Shown piece after piece: positions 10,587 through 11,985 of a DNA stretch of 11,985 nucleotides. The stretch comes from Dunaliella salina (Eukaryota > Chlorophyta > Chlorophyceae > Chlamydomonadales > Dunaliellaceae), in contig MU069650.1 in NCBI GenBank assembly GCA_002284615.2, forward strand, positions 133,325-145,309, written 5' to 3'. The position numbers and the translations under genes are program-made. Position 1 is the stretch's first letter; each line of letters begins with the position of its first letter. The notes under the pieces were generated by a model. That model searched no databases, had not been told where the DNA came from, and saw nothing but the letters and a program-made list of their open reading frames with translations.

Positions 10587-11895
10587 TGGCATGCACATTG
10601 ACGTGCTTAGATAAGGCCATTTCATATTTTGAAGAGGAGAAGAAGCAGAGGGAAGGAACCGTTGTGCTTGGGTAAAGCGATACCAAGCTTTGAAGAGGCA
10701 TTGATTTTTTCTGTTCAAATGAGAATAGGGGCTGACACTGTCAGTGACAGCTTGGCACTTGGCACAATTGGCTTATTGATTTAATGAAAATTTTCAGTCT
10801 CTTATGTGTCGCTAAATCAAGCTGTTGGCTGGCTATATTCACTGAACAAACCAGGATCCATTCACAAGATGCAATGTAATTGCAGGAACTGCACGTTCAC
10901 CAGGCCTGAGTCAAAGATGACGGTCAAAAGTTTCAGAGCTGGACAAATTCTCCCAAAATCTGGCATGCTTTACATGCTCCCAGCCGCAGTGTGAACCCTA
11001 CTTTTTGACCAACAAACCTCCATACCAGACTGCACACAACACCAATTGGGTGAAATTAAGTGAGTTCGATTTCTTGTAGCAAAAAATACCATTGCAAAAA
11101 GAAGGAGCGAAAAGACCTAGTGGCGGATTAGGTAGAGTTTCAGACCTAGTGGCAGGTCAGGTACAGAATTTACAGGTACAGAATTTAGAGGTACACAGTA
11201 TTCAGAATTCAGGTACAGAATTTAGGTACAGAATTTACAGGTACAGACCTAGTGCCAGATCAGGTACAGATGTTCAGCCTTTTCCCTTGGAGGAGATCCA
11301 GCACATGGGGTGCCAGAAAGGTCAACTTTTGACCTCCTCCTTTCCTATTCTTGAATTTGTAAGATGTTAGAATTGTGCATGGAGGTTATGAGTAAAAAAT
11401 TTGAGAGTGGAATGCCAAGTACCCAGACAGAGCTATGGGCCTGTTTAGGGTGATCTGGGGCCAAAAAAAGTGATCTGGGGTCCTCCAATTTTTGTGTTTA
11501 ACTGAAATGCAACGTGCTTTTTTGAAAAACAATGGTTGACACGGGCCATCTCGTTGGGTCGCTCCCAGGCAAAAAGCGGCCATTTACAGCTATTCAGCAA
11601 ATCTCAGCACACACTGCATTTCTTGACCTGAGCAGTGACACAAAAACATGTTTGGTTTGCTCAGGGCATGCACAGGCTTTGATTTAGAGGCTGAAAGTGC
11701 AGTTGGCCATAATTAGGTCGACCAGCCATGGGGACGACCCATGGTTAGAGGAGAGAACGGAATCCGAAGAGCGTGTTCAGCAACAGGGGGAGTTGTTCTC
11801 ATCCAAAAAAGCTCACCTTGATGAGACCCTCTTGAAACAGGATCTCGATGACCTCCTTCAATATTGGCAGCAATCCGGAGTGGTGGACACCAATG

Positions 11896-11896
<1 letters not shown>
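455..11896 (-). CDS. MTR4: Internal part of an MTR4/HEN2-type exosome RNA helicase gene, five exons
   Basis: Joined on the minus strand from 11896-11817, 9942-9817, 7345-7244, 3650-3501 and 550-455, giving one open frame of 184 complete codons plus two bases of a split codon. The encoded order matches the MTR4 family without gaps: the HHSGLLP segment, motif V ([12 protein letters not shown]), motif VI ([10 protein letters not shown]), the start of the winged-helix region, then a stalk helix. MTR4 is a 3'-5' DExH helicase that unwinds RNA for the nuclear exosome in TRAMP/NEXT-like complexes. The KDDKGI tail after motif VI favours MTR4/HEN2 over cytoplasmic Ski2, which typically reads AGRAGRRGLD. 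All introns seen are GT-AG, and no stop or frameshift interrupts the exons, so the gene appears intact. MTR4 and HEN2 cannot be told apart from this piece. DExH motifs I-III, the KOW/arch core and the C-terminus lie outside the window. Confidence 0.93.
1111..1176. repeat. 26-bp tandem repeat, three units
   Basis: TTGTTGGGTGGGT recurs at 1111, 1137 and 1163 with looser sequence between. The rest of 551-1688 shows no gene or recognised repeat. Confidence 0.85.
1694..2903. mobile_element. Non-autonomous TIR DNA transposon, copy 1
   Basis: The element is 1210 bp, opening GTCAGGCGCCACAACC and closing GGTTGTGGCGGCTGAC, which is the inverted complement with one mismatch. A perfect 5-bp target duplication, TTTCT, flanks it (1689-1693 and 2904-2908). 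It shares its outer ~350 bp and its right ~600 bp with 5048-6249. It encodes no recognisable transposase. It lies in intron D-E of the helicase gene, in the same orientation as copy 2. Confidence 0.92.
3022..3271. repeat. 52-bp near-perfect tandem array
   Basis: Copies start at 3022, 3074, 3126 and 3178, exactly 52 bp apart, followed by a 5'-truncated fifth copy from about 3230. The unit opens TGACAACAACTGCCGGTAAG. Copies two to four are almost identical, and this is far less diverged than the exon-derived arrays nearby. The minus strand stays open across it (reading ...[14 protein letters not shown]...), but nothing suggests a gene. Confidence 0.96.
3305..3466 (-). repeat. Two partial copies of exon D end (donor side)
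   Basis: The end of exon D plus intron start (3470-3545) is repeated at about 3386-3466 and 3305-3385. Read in the exon frame, the first copy encodes QFQQHRQMP and has lost the donor. The second encodes [10 protein letters not shown] and is followed by an intact GT (CAG|GTGCCA at 3318/3319). The second copy is also preceded by AG, so it has the outline of a 30-nt phase-0 micro-exon (3319-3348). Confidence 0.85.
3501..3650 (-). CDS. MTR4: MTR4 exon D: start of the winged-helix region
   Basis: This 150-nt exon (50 codons, phase 0 at both ends) begins [20 protein letters not shown] and ends [16 protein letters not shown]4 relatives have the equivalent 'LNSAFHLTYNM' and 'SFYQFQ..RAIP' after motif VI, where the winged-helix region begins that packs behind the RecA core. 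The acceptor is TCTGTGCAG|GGC with a fair pyrimidine tract, and the donor is CAG|GTTTGT. The exon is flanked on both sides by tandem copies of its own ends: the first ~10 codons upstream in the transcript (3739-4549) and the last ~10 codons downstream (3305-3466). Only this unit is complete. Confidence 0.92.
3739..4549 (-). repeat. Array of partial exon D copies (acceptor side)
   Basis: About seven tandem units of ~95-130 bp begin near 3739, 3868, 3961, 4086, 4209, 4328 and 4455. Each carries roughly 90 bases of the end of intron C-D, an acceptor-like site and the first ~10 codons of exon D ([10 protein letters not shown]; for example GKPGPLLSF in the 4086 unit). Acceptor AGs survive in some (GTGCAG in the 4086 unit) and are altered in others. 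The remainder of exon D is missing from all of them. The array runs into the real exon without a break. Confidence 0.9.
5438..5472. repeat. Perfect palindrome inside transposon copy 2
   Basis: Two 17-bp arms, GGACGAGGTCCGGATTT and its exact complement, flank a single C. The matching part of copy 1 (about 2075-2095) has the left arm in altered form and no right arm, so the palindrome is specific to this copy. Confidence 0.93.
5532..5593. repeat. Inverted repeat inside transposon copy 2
   Basis: 17-bp perfect arms (CAAAGTTATACATTGGA at 5532-5548 and its complement at 5577-5593) flank a 28-nt loop. Copy 1 has no counterpart in its middle section. It may be a small nested insertion or a fold-back duplication. 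Confidence 0.9.
7244..7345 (-). CDS. MTR4: MTR4 exon C: helicase motif VI
   Basis: This 102-nt exon (34 codons, phase 0 at both ends) encodes [20 protein letters not shown] and then [14 protein letters not shown]. It supplies motif VI, whose two arginines act as arginine-finger and nucleotide contacts; the leading Q comes from the end of exon B. The acceptor is CTGCGCAG|ATG and the donor is ATG|GTGAGT. Following family residues would be of the type 'MMLKG'. Here the sequence runs ...AMCM into GKPSPLL of exon D, which aligns without a gap. The first 15-16 codons are repeated about nine more times in intron B-C (7403-8315), but only this copy continues into the rest of the exon and a consensus donor. 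Confidence 0.94.
7403..8315 (-). repeat. Array of partial exon C copies carrying motif VI
   Basis: Nine tandem copies of about 100 bp begin near 7403, 7520, 7621, 7728, 7831, 7938, 8041, 8141 and 8242. Each holds the last ~50 bases of intron B-C, the acceptor region and the first 15-16 codons of exon C. Read on the minus strand, the best copies give [16 protein letters not shown] (7621 unit) and the last copies are more altered. Several have an AG before the ATG (for example TAG|ATG in the 7621 unit). They stop where the exon reads KGI and jump back to intron sequence, so they lack the rest of the exon and its donor. Confidence 0.92.
9012..9105. repeat. (CA)n microsatellite, UG in the transcript
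   Basis: A 94-nt CA run on the plus strand is broken once by a G at 9095. It lies in intron B-C, downstream of exon B in the transcript, and is complementary to the TG run at 10491-10584. Confidence 0.98.
9449..9797 (-). repeat. Decayed copies of exon B second half (donor side)
   Basis: The unit nearest the exon (9722-9797) repeats the exon's last ~60 bases and the donor region. It shares blocks such as TGTACTCCC, CAACATCAAGC and TTCTGGACGCCATCCC (plus strand) with 9811-9890. It carries an indel that shifts the frame and has lost the GT donor. Weaker copies start near 9449, 9522, 9606 and 9679. The first two are clear from shared blocks; the middle ones are marginal. Confidence 0.72.
9817..9942 (-). 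CDS. MTR4: MTR4 exon B: helicase motif V
   Basis: This 126-nt exon (42 codons, phase 0 at both ends) encodes [20 protein letters not shown] then FTALRKWDG and, at its end, [10 protein letters not shown]. The [12 protein letters not shown] block is helicase motif V of RecA2, which contacts RNA and couples ATP hydrolysis. The exon is bounded by CTGCAG|GTG and CAG|GTATGG. The final glutamine is the first residue of motif VI, which the intron splits from the rest. Partial copies of both halves of this exon lie in the flanking introns (9967-10490 and 9449-9797). This copy is the only one that joins both halves in frame with both splice sites, so it is taken as the functional exon. Confidence 0.94.
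9967..10490 (-). repeat. Array of partial exon B copies (acceptor side)
   Basis: About six or seven tandem copies, about 60-100 bp each, carry the end of intron A-B, the acceptor region and roughly the first 18 codons of exon B ([16 protein letters not shown]). The second half of the exon is absent from each. Copies near 10035, 10345 and 10412 keep the segment coding FAM (partly rearranged in the first). Copies near 9967, 10132 and 10200 share a deletion of about 7 nt there, so there are at least two subtypes. The two outermost copies (10335-10490) are the closest to the real exon and still read [16 protein letters not shown] and [16 protein letters not shown]. None has a recognisable donor of its own, so they look like pseudo-exon fragments. 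Confidence 0.88.
10491..10584. repeat. (TG)47 microsatellite, CA in the transcript
   Basis: A 94-nt uninterrupted TG run lies in intron A-B, upstream of exon B in the transcript. It directly abuts the outermost exon B partial copy. Together with the CA run at 9012-9105 it forms an inverted, complementary pair flanking exon B. Confidence 0.98.
11113..11270. repeat. Nested short tandem repeats
   Basis: Two interleaved motifs recur here. GACCTAGTGSC followed by GGTA or CAGGTA appears three times (about 11114, 11143 and 11247). AGGTACAGAATTTA or close variants appear four to five times (11158-11240). The spacing is irregular, so this is a local, compound minisatellite inside intron A-B with no coding signal. 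Confidence 0.8.
11817..11896 (-). CDS. MTR4: MTR4 exon A: RecA2 segment with HHSGLLP
   Basis: This 80-nt exon encodes 26 complete codons, [15 protein letters not shown] followed by [11 protein letters not shown]. In MTR4 proteins this stretch reads almost the same and lies in the second RecA domain between motifs IV and V. The exon opens with two bases (GC) of a split codon, which would make the conserved glycine (GGC) if the previous exon ends in G. The donor is AAG|GTGAGC, a strong match to consensus. The acceptor is CACACAG|GC, with a CA dinucleotide repeat in place of a pyrimidine tract. Next in the transcript is exon B, which continues the protein with no missing residues (LIK then VLFATE). 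Identification is firm. The exact acceptor is also firm, because the repeat ends where homology begins. Confidence 0.94.

Positions 11897-11897
<1 letters not shown>

Positions 11898-11985
<88 letters not shown>
11898..11985 (-). repeat. (CA)n microsatellite (TG on plus) fused to the exon A acceptor
   Basis: An uninterrupted TG dinucleotide run on the plus strand continues past the window edge. In the transcript it is (CA)n and its last unit supplies the AG of the exon A splice acceptor, with no separate pyrimidine tract visible. Confidence 0.97.

Larger units (their letters stand above)
9943..11816 (-). other. Intron A-B of the helicase gene
   Basis: This 1.87-kb intron runs from donor GTGAGC to acceptor CTGCAG. 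From the transcript start it holds about 540 bases with nothing recognised (11271-11816, apart from a 20-bp doublet around 11450-11480), the nested short repeats at 11113-11270, another ~530 bases with nothing recognised (10585-11112), a 94-nt CA tract (transcript sense), and the array of exon B first-half copies that runs up to the real acceptor. No other gene is evident on either strand. Confidence 0.85.

Noticed and set aside
455..11896. Assignment to Ski2 or another Ski2-like helicase
   Set aside because: The [15 protein letters not shown] wording, the [12 protein letters not shown] motif and the arch-type stalk after the winged-helix start fit MTR4/HEN2 better.
455..11896. Whole locus as a pseudogene
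   Set aside because: All five exons are open, conserved at key residues and bounded by GT-AG sites in compatible phase. The broken copies are extra fragments, not the main exons.

Overview
This window looks like nuclear DNA from a eukaryote, and almost all of it is intron. It holds an internal stretch of one minus-strand gene for an MTR4/HEN2-type RNA helicase, the DExH helicase that feeds RNA to the nuclear exosome. Five short exons (A-E, 80, 126, 102, 150 and 96 nt) carry the unmistakable family motifs and sit between GT-AG splice sites. In transcript order they lie at 11896-11817, 9942-9817, 7345-7244, 3650-3501 and 550-455. The 5' part of the gene (DExH motifs I-III) lies beyond base 11985 and the 3' part beyond base 1. 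Long introns, roughly balanced base composition, long CA/TG tracts and the plant-like protein suggest a green alga with repeat-rich introns, perhaps a Dunaliella-like chlorophyte. That placement is inference and is not proven by the window.

Layout from the right (transcript direction). Bases 11898-11985 are a CA repeat (in the transcript) that runs directly into the acceptor of exon A. Intron A-B (9943-11816) holds a block of short nested repeats, a 94-nt CA tract (transcript sense) and an array of partial copies of the first half of exon B. Exon B (motif V) follows. Intron B-C (7346-9816) holds decayed copies of the second half of exon B, a 94-nt UG tract (transcript sense) and about nine copies of the first half of exon C. 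Exon C (motif VI) follows. Intron C-D (3651-7243) holds a 1.2-kb terminal-inverted-repeat transposon and about seven copies of the start of exon D. Exon D (start of the winged-helix region) follows. Intron D-E (551-3500) holds two copies of the end of exon D, a near-perfect 52-bp tandem array and a second copy of the same transposon. Exon E (stalk/arch helix) and part of the next intron close the window.

The most unusual aspect is that exons B, C and D are each bordered by intronic tandem arrays made of their own splice junctions. Copies of 'intron end + acceptor + first part of exon' lie upstream, and for B and D copies of 'last part of exon + donor + intron start' lie downstream. I know of no named system like this. 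Exon B is also flanked by perfectly complementary (CA)n and (UG)n tracts in the pre-mRNA, which could pair and loop the motif V exon out. No bacterial-type gene, tRNA, rRNA or CRISPR array is supported.
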